From Chloroflexota bacterium (GTDB lineage Bacteria; Chloroflexota; Dehalococcoidia; SZUA-161), in assembly GCA_021787935.1 (NCBI GenBank), contig JAJYLC010000021.1, positions 1 to 33,184 of the forward strand: a stretch of DNA of 33,184 nt, read 5' to 3'. The position numbers were made by a program, and so were the translations under genes. Positions 16,934 to 24,212 of this stretch are shown in pieces. Every line of letters begins with the position of its first letter. Position 1 is the stretch's first letter. The notes under the pieces are model-generated. The model did no database searches and had not been told where the DNA came from. It saw nothing but the letters and a program-made list of their open reading frames with translations.

Positions 16934-18124
16934 TCACTGCGATGAGAAAGAGATAGCATGTGATTCCTCTTCTCCCCTCTCTTCTTTGACCCCGATGGTT
17001 ATTTTATAGAGGATGGTAAGTATCAAGGCACCTATTCCCCAGACCATCAGAGAGATTAATATCTCGGGCACTGTAGGCAGGTATTGAGTTATTGCACCTA
17101 AAGGCGAGGGAGTAAATCCGGGCACAAGCAAACCCAATCCCTTGTCTAGCCACATGGAAACGAATACCATGGCGGCAGCGAGTACTAGGGTTTTTTCATT
17201 CTTGCGTGTCCTGGGGTTGATCAGCAAGACGATGGCTGCTACCCAGAATATAAGGCAAGTCCATATCCAGGGTATAAGCGTTGTTTGTCCATTCAGACCT
17301 ACGAAGAAGTAGTCAAGGTGACTCATGTCCTCTGGAATCTGACTATAATAGACGGTAAAACCCTCCACTATGAGGAAGAACACGGTGATGATTGTTGCGT
17401 AGAGCACAATTTGTGCTAGCTTTTGCAGCGCTTCCTTCCCGACGTCGAAATGGGCGAACCTCTTCATGATCAGGCATGCTATGATTAGCAGAGCGGGGCC
17501 GGCAGCGAACGCTGAAGACAGGAAGCGGGGTGCCATAAGCGCCGTCAGCCAGAAAGGCCTCGAAGCCATTCCGCTATAGATGAAGGCTGTAACCGTGTGA
17601 ATGCTGATGGCCCAGGGGATGGAAATCAGGATCAGTGGTTTGACCCAGGCCTTCGGCTGTTCCCCATAATACTGGGACCTCAGTAAATACCAGCCTATCA
17701 CCAGATTAAGCAGGAGATAAACTGACAGGACAACTATGTCCCAGAAAAGAATGGAGTGGGGTTGTGGGTGGATAAAGAGATTTACAAGTCGCGTCGGTTG
17801 ACCGAGGTCTATAGTGACGAACAGCATGCACATGATTACCGCAGCTACGGCCAGGAACTCACCGAAAGTAGTGATCTTCCCGAAGGCTTTGTAGTTATGC
17901 AGGTAGTAGGGCAATACCACCATGACCGCTCCGGCCGCTACGCCGACCAGGAATGTCATATTGGCTATATAAAGGCCCCAGGAGACGTCCCGGCTCATGC
18001 CGGTTACTCCCAATCCGCGGTACCATTGCAAAAGATAGTAGCCAAAACCTATAGCTATGATGATTAGCAGGAAAAGTATCCATGCCCAATATTTTCGACT
18101 TCCCGTAAACGCTTTTTCTATCAT
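16934..18124 (-). CDS. dsrP: DsrP, NrfD-like membrane subunit of DsrMKJOP
   Basis: Polytopic membrane subunit that exchanges electrons with menaquinone in the DsrMKJOP complex. The 396 residues contain about ten hydrophobic segments, starting with WAWILFLLIIIAIGFGYYL and the NrfD signature region WGLYIANMTFLVGVAAGAVMV. A conserved-looking loop with IDLGQPTRLVNLFIHPQPHS follows. The tail is short, charged and cytoplasmic. The ribosome site AGGATA is modest. It follows dsrO after 10 bases. Confidence 0.93.
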   Translation of the reverse strand: MIEKAFTGSRKYWAWILFLLIIIAIGFGYYLLQWYRGLGVTGMSRDVSWGLYIANMTFLVGVAAGAVMVVLPYYLHNYKAFGKITTFGEFLAVAAVIMCMLFVTIDLGQPTRLVNLFIHPQPHSILFWDIVVLSVYLLLNLVIGWYLLRSQYYGEQPKAWVKPLILISIPWAISIHTVTAFIYSGMASRPFWLTALMAPRFLSSAFAAGPALLIIACLIMKRFAHFDVGKEALQKLAQIVLYATIITVFFLIVEGFTVYYSQIPEDMSHLDYFFVGLNGQTTLIPWIWTCLIFWVAAIVLLINPRTRKNEKTLVLAAAMVFVSMWLDKGLGLLVPGFTPSPLGAITQYLPTVPEILISLMVWGIGALILTILYKITIGVKEERGEEESHAISFSSQ

Positions 18125-18134
18125 TATGAGTATC

Positions 18135-18914
18135 CTAGATTACATAATAAACGTTGGGCCCTGTCCCCAGTTCAGCTTTACGCTGAATGCTGTAGTTTGT
18201 GGCGAGGAGCTTTCTAATATCCGAGTTGGGGTCATTAAGGTCGCCAAAAACCAGAGCCTTCTCGGTGCACGCTTCTACGCATGCCGGAATCAAGCCTAGG
18301 GCAAGCCTTTCCTCGCAGAAGTCGCACTTCTCCACCACACCTTTGGTTCGCGTCGGGTAATCGGGATTGATCTGCTTGATGTAGGGTCGCGGGTCTACCC
18401 AGTTGAAGCTGCGTGCCCCGTAGGGACAGGCAGCCATGCAGTATCGGCATCCGATACACCTGTGATAGTCCATCATAACTATTCCATCTGCTGCGCGCTT
18501 CCACGTGGCGGCTGTGGGGCAAACCCTTGCGCAGGGGGGGTGGTCACAGTGATTGCAGAGTACGAGAACGGGTAGCCCTTTCAACGAATTGGCAAGGAAG
18601 GGGCTGTTTTGTTCAGGGAATACATCCTCATAATTAACATCCCATATCCATTTAATCTCATGCTTCGGGTCAGGGATGTCAGGCACATTGTGGATGGTAT
18701 TACATGCATTTATGCAATCTGTACATCCATCCTTGCAGTTGGCGATTTTAATGGCCATGCCCCACTTTGTCTGTGTCTGGGCCGCCGTTTGCGCTTCTGC
18801 AGCCTTTTTCGGGTCTTCAGCCCGCGATATCACATCAAAAATCGGCTTTGCTGCGAGAAGCCCCACGAAGGCAATTCCCGCCATTTTTATGAATCCTCGT
18901 CTATCGACGCTCAT
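18135..18914 (-). CDS. dsrO: DsrO, periplasmic ferredoxin-like subunit
   Basis: Multi-[4Fe-4S] periplasmic subunit of DsrMKJOP. The Tat signal DRRGFIKMAG is at residues 4-13, followed by a hydrophobic stretch, so the folded protein is exported. Ferredoxin-type clusters show at CKDGCTDCINAC, CNHCDHPPCARVCP, CIGCRYCMAACPYG and CDFCEERL with VEAC. The order and 259-residue length match the family. GGGGAG stands upstream of the ATG. It lies between dsrJ and dsrP as expected. Confidence 0.94.
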   Translation of the reverse strand: MSVDRRGFIKMAGIAFVGLLAAKPIFDVISRAEDPKKAAEAQTAAQTQTKWGMAIKIANCKDGCTDCINACNTIHNVPDIPDPKHEIKWIWDVNYEDVFPEQNSPFLANSLKGLPVLVLCNHCDHPPCARVCPTAATWKRAADGIVMMDYHRCIGCRYCMAACPYGARSFNWVDPRPYIKQINPDYPTRTKGVVEKCDFCEERLALGLIPACVEACTEKALVFGDLNDPNSDIRKLLATNYSIQRKAELGTGPNVYYVI

Positions 18915-18936
18915 CTACTGCTCCCCAAGGCAGGTA

Positions 18937-19305
18937 TTAATAGCCGGCAAAGTGACAGCTCCAGCAATTGAGAGTTACCCCCTCATAGGTATGGCATTGG
19001 TCGCAGAATTCGGCCTTATTATGACAACTCAGACATGTCCCTGTCAGGCTTATATTCCACTCTTGCCCATTGCTTGCTACGTAGGTGTCATTCCCATCAC
19101 GGACAACCAGAGTCCTCCACTCATCTAGCAATTTCATGTGGTTATCTAGCATGTAGCTGGTGGACTCTACACACTCATTCCCCGCGGCAGCTTGGAGTTG
19201 GGGCACATGACTGGTTTGACTGTGAGCTGTGAGGTACCAGATAGGAAAGGTAATCAGAATTAGGAAGATAACAATTCCGGCAATGATTTTACCTTTGTCG
19301 TACAT
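18937..19305 (-). CDS. dsrJ: DsrJ, triheme cytochrome c subunit
   Basis: Periplasmic triheme cytochrome of DsrMKJOP, held by an uncleaved N-terminal helix (residues 7-26). Three CxxCH haem sites crowd the C-terminus: CLSCH, CDQCH and CWSCH. An earlier Cys in NECVES (residue 45) may be the axial ligand of the unusual His/Cys haem known in DsrJ. The 122 residues are on the short side. Its ATG overlaps the dsrK stop by one base, so translation is coupled. Confidence 0.93.
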   Translation of the reverse strand: MYDKGKIIAGIVIFLILITFPIWYLTAHSQTSHVPQLQAAAGNECVESTSYMLDNHMKLLDEWRTLVVRDGNDTYVASNGQEWNISLTGTCLSCHNKAEFCDQCHTYEGVTLNCWSCHFAGY

Positions 19306-20912
19306 TATTTTGCCTCTTGTTTGCGGGGTGTGCCGCGCATATCAGTTGTTCGCTCCTTTTCGCCCTTCATTACCAGCGCGTTCCCAACCAGTTCATGAAG
19401 GCCGCTGACCTCTACCCCGGGAACCCAGTATTGCAGTAAAGTTGGAAGCACAGCTCTATCAATGGCGCAAATACAGGTGAGGAGATTCACCCCGTGTTTT
19501 TCCTTAACATACTTTACTGCGTTAGCCCTGGGAAGACCGCCCCTCAATCTCATTTCCAAATTCTCATCTGAACCCAGGCCGGCCCCGCTGCCGCAGCAAA
19601 AGGTGTATTCTTTTATGGTATTCTCCGGCATCTCATAGAAATTGTTGCATACATTCTTGATTATGTATCTCGGCTCCTCAAAAAGCCCCATAGCCCTGGC
19701 CGGGTTACAGGAATCATGGAAGGTCATCTTCCAATGGTCGTTCCGGCTTGGGTCTAACTTTAACTTATTGTTCTTGATAAGGTCGGCAGTAAATTCACAG
19801 ATGTGGACCATTTTTGTGGCTTTGGCATTCTCAAACTTCGTACCTGTTATCGGAGATACCGGTTCCTCCAGAAAATCGGCAGGCCCGTTGATGGTGTTCA
19901 TATACTGGTGGACAACCCTCCACATATGGCCGCACTCTCCCCCGAGTATCCATTTCACTCCCAGCCTCTTGGCTTCGGCGTACATCTTGGCGTTCAGCCT
20001 TTTCATCATCTCAGCAGAGTGGAAGAGGCCGAAATTGCCCCCTTCAGAAGCATAGGCACTCCAGGTGTAGTCAAGTCCGATTTCGTGGAAAAGCATCAAA
20101 TATCCCAGGAAGGTATACCAGTGGGGGCTGGCGAAGTAATCGGCGGAAGGAGTGATGAAGAGAAGCTCAGCGCCTTTCCTGTTAACAGAAGCTTCAACTT
20201 TGACGCCGGTTAAGTCCTCCACCTCATCTATGGCAAAATCCAGGGTATCCTTGAACGCGTGGGGTGGCACGCCGAGGTGATTTCCTGTCCTGAAACAGTT
20301 GGACGCAGGCTCGATGACCCAACCTACGTTGCAACCCACCAGGCTGAGCAAGTCTCGCGCCATCATCGTTATTTCACAGGTATCAATTCCATACGGGCAG
20401 AAGACTGAGCAGCGGCGACATTCAGTACACTGATAGAAGTAGTAGTACCACTCTTTGAGCACATCCTCGGTTAGTTCCCTGGCTCCACCCACTTTGCCGA
20501 AGAGCTTTCCCCCCAAGGTGAAATACTTCCTGTAAACTGACCGGAGCAGTTCGGCCCGGAGCACTGGCATATTCTTGGGGTCTCCGGTGCCGATGAAGAA
20601 GTGACACTTGTCAGCGCAGGCACCGCATCGTACGCAGATATCCATATAGAGTCTAAAGGACCGATATTTTTTCAGGCGGTCATTCATTCCTTCGAGTATT
20701 ATCTGTTTCCAGTTCTCCGGCAGTTTCCAGTCGGCATCGAAAGGTTGCCATTGCCTCGGATACGGAAGTCCCAGATATTCCTGATGTTTCTGCGGTGCAC
20801 TGTAGCAGTAGGTGCCCTTTTTGAAATCGACAGGGGTTTCCATCCAACCCTTTTTAGGGGGGGTGTAATCTAACTTCAATAATTCCTCTGGTTTTTTTGT
20901 TGTATCCGTCAT
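19305..20912 (-). CDS. dsrK: DsrK, HdrD-like cytoplasmic subunit (DsrC trisulfide reductase)
   Basis: Cytoplasmic catalytic subunit that reduces DsrC trisulfide with electrons from DsrM. The 535 residues show two ferredoxin motifs, CVRCGACADKC (about residue 93) and CTECRRCSVFC (about residue 161). A CCG-type cysteine-rich half follows with GGECGHMWR, FHDSCNPARAMG, FCCGSGAGLG and TCICAID, the site of the special [4Fe-4S] centre. AAAAGGAA within the end of dsrM is the ribosome site, and one base separates the dsrM stop from this ATG. Confidence 0.95.
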   Translation of the reverse strand: MTDTTKKPEELLKLDYTPPKKGWMETPVDFKKGTYCYSAPQKHQEYLGLPYPRQWQPFDADWKLPENWKQIILEGMNDRLKKYRSFRLYMDICVRCGACADKCHFFIGTGDPKNMPVLRAELLRSVYRKYFTLGGKLFGKVGGARELTEDVLKEWYYYFYQCTECRRCSVFCPYGIDTCEITMMARDLLSLVGCNVGWVIEPASNCFRTGNHLGVPPHAFKDTLDFAIDEVEDLTGVKVEASVNRKGAELLFITPSADYFASPHWYTFLGYLMLFHEIGLDYTWSAYASEGGNFGLFHSAEMMKRLNAKMYAEAKRLGVKWILGGECGHMWRVVHQYMNTINGPADFLEEPVSPITGTKFENAKATKMVHICEFTADLIKNNKLKLDPSRNDHWKMTFHDSCNPARAMGLFEEPRYIIKNVCNNFYEMPENTIKEYTFCCGSGAGLGSDENLEMRLRGGLPRANAVKYVKEKHGVNLLTCICAIDRAVLPTLLQYWVPGVEVSGLHELVGNALVMKGEKERTTDMRGTPRKQEAK

Positions 20913-20913
20913 C

Positions 20914-21846
20914 TTATTCCTTTTCCAAAGGCAACCCGGCGTCTTTCATATGCTCTCTGAACTCGTCCTCCCACTCTTGATATGTGTGAACCTTGACAGG
21001 GTAGTTCCAGGGGTTAATATGCCTGCGCATGCGGCTGTTGTTCGCCAGGTTTCTCGTCGGGCTGAGGAAGACCCCGGCCATGTGCACCAATTTACTGAAT
21101 GGAAAGTAAGCAAATAGAGTGCAGACAAGGAAAAGATGGACATAAAAGGCCAGGCCGATTCCGGCTGCGGGAATAGAGGGATGGAAGCTCAAGACTCCCA
21201 GTGCCAGCTCCTTTACACTCACTAGGTCTACTCTGAAAATGTACCGCATGAAAATGCCGGAAAGAGCTATGCCTAACAGCAGCAAAACTGCGAAGTAGTC
21301 GGAGAACAGTGAGATATAGCGTAGTTGCGCACCGGCCATCCTTCTCAGTAAGAGGTAACCCAGTGCCAATACAATGAGGATATCAGTTATGTACAGAGTG
21401 GGTAACATTATCTGAAAAAGGCCATCCAATCTCTGGAGGGAGATGACAAAAGCGGGCACAGGCTCGACGAACAGTCTTAAATGCCTCAGTAGAATGATAA
21501 GAAGGCTCCAGTGGAAGACGAATGCCCCCAGCCAGAGTAACTTGCTGTCTTTGTAGACGAGTTTCTGAATCCCTCGTCTCAGTTCGGTTTTCGTGTTCCG
21601 CAACAGCGACCGGAACACGAGCACTTCGAGTGCCATCCTGCCGATGACGCCGGCATTATTGTAAGGGTTTTCGATTTTTTTTGACTTGATCCAAGGGAGA
21701 GATTTTTGTTGCCCGCAGGTTGTAGGTATGCGGAAGGGAACAGGCGAGCTTGCCCATCTCACTATGCGATAGACGAGTCCTACGACGAAGATGAAGAGAG
21801 CCGCATAGGGTATGATGATTCCGAAAACAAGATACACGGCATTCAT
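20914..21846 (-). CDS. dsrM: DsrM, NarI-like cytochrome b subunit
   Basis: Di-haem cytochrome b of the NarI family that takes electrons from menaquinol for DsrK. The 310 residues have five or six hydrophobic helices. Histidines in LGAFVFHWSL, LLRHLRLF and FYVHLFL are candidate haem ligands. The PFSKLVHMAG motif, also common in NarI-like proteins, lies near the end. The start overlaps the upstream RsbRD-like gene stop by four bases (ATGA). Confidence 0.93.
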   Translation of the reverse strand: MNAVYLVFGIIIPYAALFIFVVGLVYRIVRWASSPVPFRIPTTCGQQKSLPWIKSKKIENPYNNAGVIGRMALEVLVFRSLLRNTKTELRRGIQKLVYKDSKLLWLGAFVFHWSLLIILLRHLRLFVEPVPAFVISLQRLDGLFQIMLPTLYITDILIVLALGYLLLRRMAGAQLRYISLFSDYFAVLLLLGIALSGIFMRYIFRVDLVSVKELALGVLSFHPSIPAAGIGLAFYVHLFLVCTLFAYFPFSKLVHMAGVFLSPTRNLANNSRMRRHINPWNYPVKVHTYQEWEDEFREHMKDAGLPLEKE

Positions 21847-22376
21847 TCCACAGCCTCGCCGTGTTTCCCGTTTTTACCTCCCATCAACCTGAGCAACCTA
21901 AAAGCTATCTCTCTGTCAGCCCTCACCTCATTTACCCGGAGTTCGCAGATTTTCTCGCGGCTTTCCATGTATTTGTCGAATGCTATTGATGCCAATTTGT
22001 CTATCCCGGGCTCAAACTCCAGCCATTCGCCGAAAGACTGTTTCTTCTCTAGCTCGCTCCCCAGTTCATCTGTTATAGCTTTCTTCAACAGGAAAACAAA
22101 AGAGATAGCTTCCTGAGGGGAGAAGTCTTGAACTGCTCTGATTTTGATAATATTGTCCAGAGATGCTGCGGCTTTATCGGAGTCTACTCGGTCCTGCAGT
22201 AGTTCATCATAAAGAGAGTTTATTTCCTGGGAGATTGTATGGCCTACAGGATTGGTGAATCTGTCGTTATCCTTGAGAAAGTCTGAGACGCCAGTGGGAT
22301 AGGTATCTGCTATCAGATTGAACCATCTTTGCAAAATGGAGTTTTTATTCTGCGTCAGAAGTGTTTTCAGAGCCAT
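21843..22376 (-). CDS. RsbRD N-terminal-like sensor domain protein heading the dsrMKJOP operon
   Basis: The 177-residue soluble protein resembles the RsbRD_N domain found in stressosome-like and kinase proteins. The pattern ILQRWFNLIADTYP, the FSPQEAISFVFLLKKAI block and a C-terminal RVNEVRADREIAFRL helix match it, but no STAS or kinase domain follows. It overlaps dsrM by four bases and is the first gene of the operon. Similar small proteins are known next to dsrM in sulfate reducers; a regulatory or assembly role is inferred. No strong ribosome site precedes the ATG. Confidence 0.8.
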   Translation of the reverse strand: MALKTLLTQNKNSILQRWFNLIADTYPTGVSDFLKDNDRFTNPVGHTISQEINSLYDELLQDRVDSDKAAASLDNIIKIRAVQDFSPQEAISFVFLLKKAITDELGSELEKKQSFGEWLEFEPGIDKLASIAFDKYMESREKICELRVNEVRADREIAFRLLRLMGGKNGKHGEAVE

Positions 22377-22458
22377 GGTTTGACAATAACATATTGATTC
22401 GACAACCTAAAGAAAATGATACTCTAAGGCTAGGTAGCAGACATCGGCTAATCGGCTT

Positions 22459-22483
22459 ATTATAGCATAGGCAATAATGCCTA
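22459..22483 (-). promoter_or_regulatory. Candidate -10 box with 6-4-6 palindrome upstream of the dsrMKJOP operon
   Basis: On the minus strand a perfect TATAAT (22459-22464) lies about 85 bases before the first ATG. The -35 region is weak. A perfect inverted repeat, TAGGCA-ATAA-TGCCTA (22468-22483), fills the would-be spacer. A weak -35 box with a palindrome in the spacer is a common layout where an activator or repressor acts. The remainder of 22377-22560 shows no gene. Confidence 0.4.
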
Positions 22484-22560
22484 GAAAAATCTAATAATTC
22501 CAGGCATGTGTTCAAAGCGGTTCAGGATGTAGGTAAATCACCTTGAGCATAATGAGCAGG

Positions 22561-23223
22561 CTATATTATTCTCAATCCTGCGATTTTTATCGCTCCCCGT
22601 TGATAGCCGTCTGGAAATAGCTTTTCCAGGTCCTCTGACTCGATATGGTTTGATTTACAACACTCGTATACGGTCGGTACCAGGCCATTTCTTTGCCAGC
22701 TATCGCGAAGATATTGTATTATTTCCCAGTGCTTTTTGGTTAATCCTCCCGGAATCTTCATCTCCAATGCTTTATTTACCGCGTAGTCTTTGTCCCATTC
22801 ACCGGGATCCACCAAGAATCCATATGCATCTATCCTGTAGATTTTACCTTTTGGTATAGCCACTTCTTTTTCAGTAACATGTATAGGAACAGGTTCACCG
22901 TAGTAGTTCACCAGGCGGTCCTTGTAACTTATTCCTGCCAGCAGGCAGGCACCTCGCTGATAGCCGCTTGGAAAGAGCTTCTCTAAGTCTCGGATAGCTA
23001 ATCTATTTGCTTTGCATGTTTCAAAAACTCTAGGGCATACGCCGTTTTTGAAAAAATATTTTCTAATGAAATAAATTACATCCCAGTGCTTTTTTGAGAG
23101 CCCTTCGCGTATTTTCAATCTAGATGCCATTTCCGATGCGAAATTTTCGTCCCAATGATCATAGTTTGTTAAGAAACCTAACTCGTCCACTTCGTAGGCT
23201 TTGTCTTTCAGGTTGATTTTCAT
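22561..23223 (-). CDS. Tandem DsrC/TusE-like two-domain protein lacking the redox arm
   Basis: The 220 residues are two DsrC-fold domains in one chain (about 1-100 and 122-220). Both carry W-D, GL-(S/T)-KKHW, a helix with R, NG-x2-P-x-V-x-E, CK-x-N, DLEKLFP-x-GYQRGA and AG-(I/L). Domain 1 keeps the inner Cys (Cys-93 in RGACLLAG), but the chain runs on, so no C-terminal Cys exists. Domain 2 has Ile-212 there and stops at AGLRII, before the arm. It cannot make the intramolecular DsrC disulfide. Single-domain Cys-less homologues have been proposed as regulators (RspA type). AAAGGAG lies upstream. It is coded just ahead of the dsrMKJOP operon and divergent from an ArsR gene. Confidence 0.9.
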   Translation of the reverse strand: MKINLKDKAYEVDELGFLTNYDHWDENFASEMASRLKIREGLSKKHWDVIYFIRKYFFKNGVCPRVFETCKANRLAIRDLEKLFPSGYQRGACLLAGISYKDRLVNYYGEPVPIHVTEKEVAIPKGKIYRIDAYGFLVDPGEWDKDYAVNKALEMKIPGGLTKKHWEIIQYLRDSWQRNGLVPTVYECCKSNHIESEDLEKLFPDGYQRGAIKIAGLRII

Positions 23224-23258
23224 GTTTTCAGACTCCTTTCTGTTCAGATATCACCACA

Positions 23259-23319
23259 CTCTGGTTACCCAGAGAGAACGCCTATATTCCGCCTGCTCTA
23301 TTTGTCTTATCCGAGCAGG
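23259..23319 (-). promoter_or_regulatory. Two inverted repeats in the leader of the tandem DsrC-like gene
   Basis: CTCTGG-TTAC-CCAGAG (23259-23274) is a perfect 6-4-6 repeat. CCTGCTC (23292-23298) pairs perfectly with GAGCAGG (23313-23319) over a 14-base loop. Both lie within 100 bases of the ATG of the minus-strand gene and could be operators or leader hairpins. I see no clear promoter for that gene in the shared 217-base region. Confidence 0.4.
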
Positions 23320-23381
23320 GCTAGTATCTTATTGTCCATTGGAGATACGTATTTCTACCTAATTTTCTGATAAGAGAGCAC

Positions 23382-23411
23382 TTGACAAAAAGCAGGTCTT
23401 GAGCAGATAAT
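23382..23411 (+). promoter_or_regulatory. Sigma70-type promoter of the first arsR gene
   Basis: TTGACA (23382-23387) and GATAAT (23406-23411), 18 bases apart. Transcription would start near 23418, leaving a leader of about 22 bases that carries a perfect palindrome. Confidence 0.7.
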
Positions 23412-23428
23412 AGAATATATTAGTATAT

Positions 23429-23438
23429 GCTTATAAGC
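23429..23438. promoter_or_regulatory. Palindromic operator candidate for the first ArsR protein
   Basis: GCTTATAAGC is a perfect 10-bp palindrome between the transcription start and the ATG, a usual place for ArsR-family self-repression. AT-rich half-site-like bases continue upstream (23415-23428). Confidence 0.5.
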
Positions 23439-23440
23439 TG

Positions 23441-23866
23441 ATGAATATGAAAGAAAATAGACAAGGCAATATTGAAGATCAAGCTGCGGTTTTCAGCGCA
23501 CTCGCCGACCCTACCCGTCTGAGACTGGTGAGATTGCTCTGCCAACAGCGCGACCCTGATGCACTGTGTGTGAACGCACTGGCAGGTTTTTTGGGAGTTA
23601 CCCAGTCTGCCGTTTCCCAGCATATACGGGTGCTTAAATCTGCCGGACTGGTCAAGGGGCTGAGGCGCGGCTACCACATTCACTACTTTATTAACCACGA
23701 CACTCTGGAGCGCTGGCGGGAACAGATCATGGCAGTTTTGACTATGGAAGGGCAAGACTCACAGGAAGAATTCTGCAGCAAATATTGTCCCCTGAAGGCG
23801 AAGCAAGAAGAAAAAACTTTAAAGGAGGGCCCAGATGCCAGTAATAGCAGCAGTAGTAAAATGTAA
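23441..23866 (+). CDS. ArsR-family winged-helix regulator (first copy)
   Basis: A 141-residue ArsR/SmtB-type repressor. The N-terminal helix has FSALADPTRLRLVRLL. The recognition helix lies in LGVTQSAVSQHIRVLKSAGLV, and the wing is GLRRGYHIHYFI. It lacks the usual ELCVCDL metal site; its cysteines are Cys-34, Cys-43, Cys-112 and Cys-116. A Cys pair split between the N- and C-terminal helices recalls persulfide sensors such as SqrR/BigR, so sulfide or persulfide sensing is possible; this is inference. Two start codons (23441, 23447) are in frame and neither has a good ribosome site. The end overlaps the zinc-ribbon gene by 32 bases. Confidence 0.88.
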   Translation: MNMKENRQGNIEDQAAVFSALADPTRLRLVRLLCQQRDPDALCVNALAGFLGVTQSAVSQHIRVLKSAGLVKGLRRGYHIHYFINHDTLERWREQIMAVLTMEGQDSQEEFCSKYCPLKAKQEEKTLKEGPDASNSSSSKM

Positions 23867-23972
23867 AAAGTGCGGCTCTGAAATAAGGTCAGACTGGAAG
23901 TTCTGTCCCAAGTGTGGCGACAAAATTGCATGTACCGAGAAATATAAAGAGCTGTGCGCCCGGAAAAGGTGA
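23835..23972 (+). CDS. 45-residue zinc-ribbon protein
   Basis: A short gene starting with ATG behind a strong AAAGGAGGG (23821-23829), inside the 3' end of the first arsR gene in another frame. The 45 residues hold a classic zinc ribbon: C-x2-C (10, 13) then C-P-x-C (24, 27), spacing x10. A Cys-33 and a basic tail with Cys-41 follow. It has no transmembrane segment. The overlap implies coupled translation with the regulator, so it may work with it. The function is unknown; the reading frame and ribosome site make it a likely real gene. Confidence 0.72.
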   Translation: MPVIAAVVKCKKCGSEIRSDWKFCPKCGDKIACTEKYKELCARKR

Positions 23973-24152
23973 GCCGCAAGACAGACGGTGCCAGGATGCT
24001 TGAAGAACGTATTGCTGAGTCCAAGTAAGCTCTCTATGTTTACTTTCCTTTATTAAGATTCAAATAGTCCTCCGGAGCAGCGGCCAGATATAGACAGGCG
24101 GAAAAAGAACCATACATATCAACTGAGGTATCAGGTAAGCGCTTCCCGCTGC

Positions 24153-24181
24153 TTGACAGTAACTGTAGGATGTCCTATACT
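24153..24181 (+). promoter_or_regulatory. Sigma70-type promoter of the second arsR gene
   Basis: TTGACA (24153-24158) and TATACT (24176-24181), 17 bases apart: perfect -35, one mismatch in the -10. Transcription would start near 24188, within the palindromic region that follows. The 240 bases before the gene (23973-24212) otherwise hold nothing I recognise. Confidence 0.75.
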
Positions 24182-24188
24182 ATAAGCG

Positions 24189-24199
24189 TAGATGCGCAT
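24189..24199. promoter_or_regulatory. Operator candidate for the second ArsR protein, upstream copy
   Basis: TAGATGCGCAT contains the perfect palindrome ATGCGCAT (24192-24199). It sits at the predicted transcription start, where a bound ArsR repressor would block initiation. The same ten bases TAGATGCGCA recur in reverse orientation downstream of the gene (24602-24611). Confidence 0.5.
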
Positions 24200-24212
24200 A
24201 TAAGGTGACATA

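Noticed and set aside
23996-24028. Ten-codon frame after the zinc-ribbon gene
   Set aside because: Too short, no strong ribosome site and no pattern.
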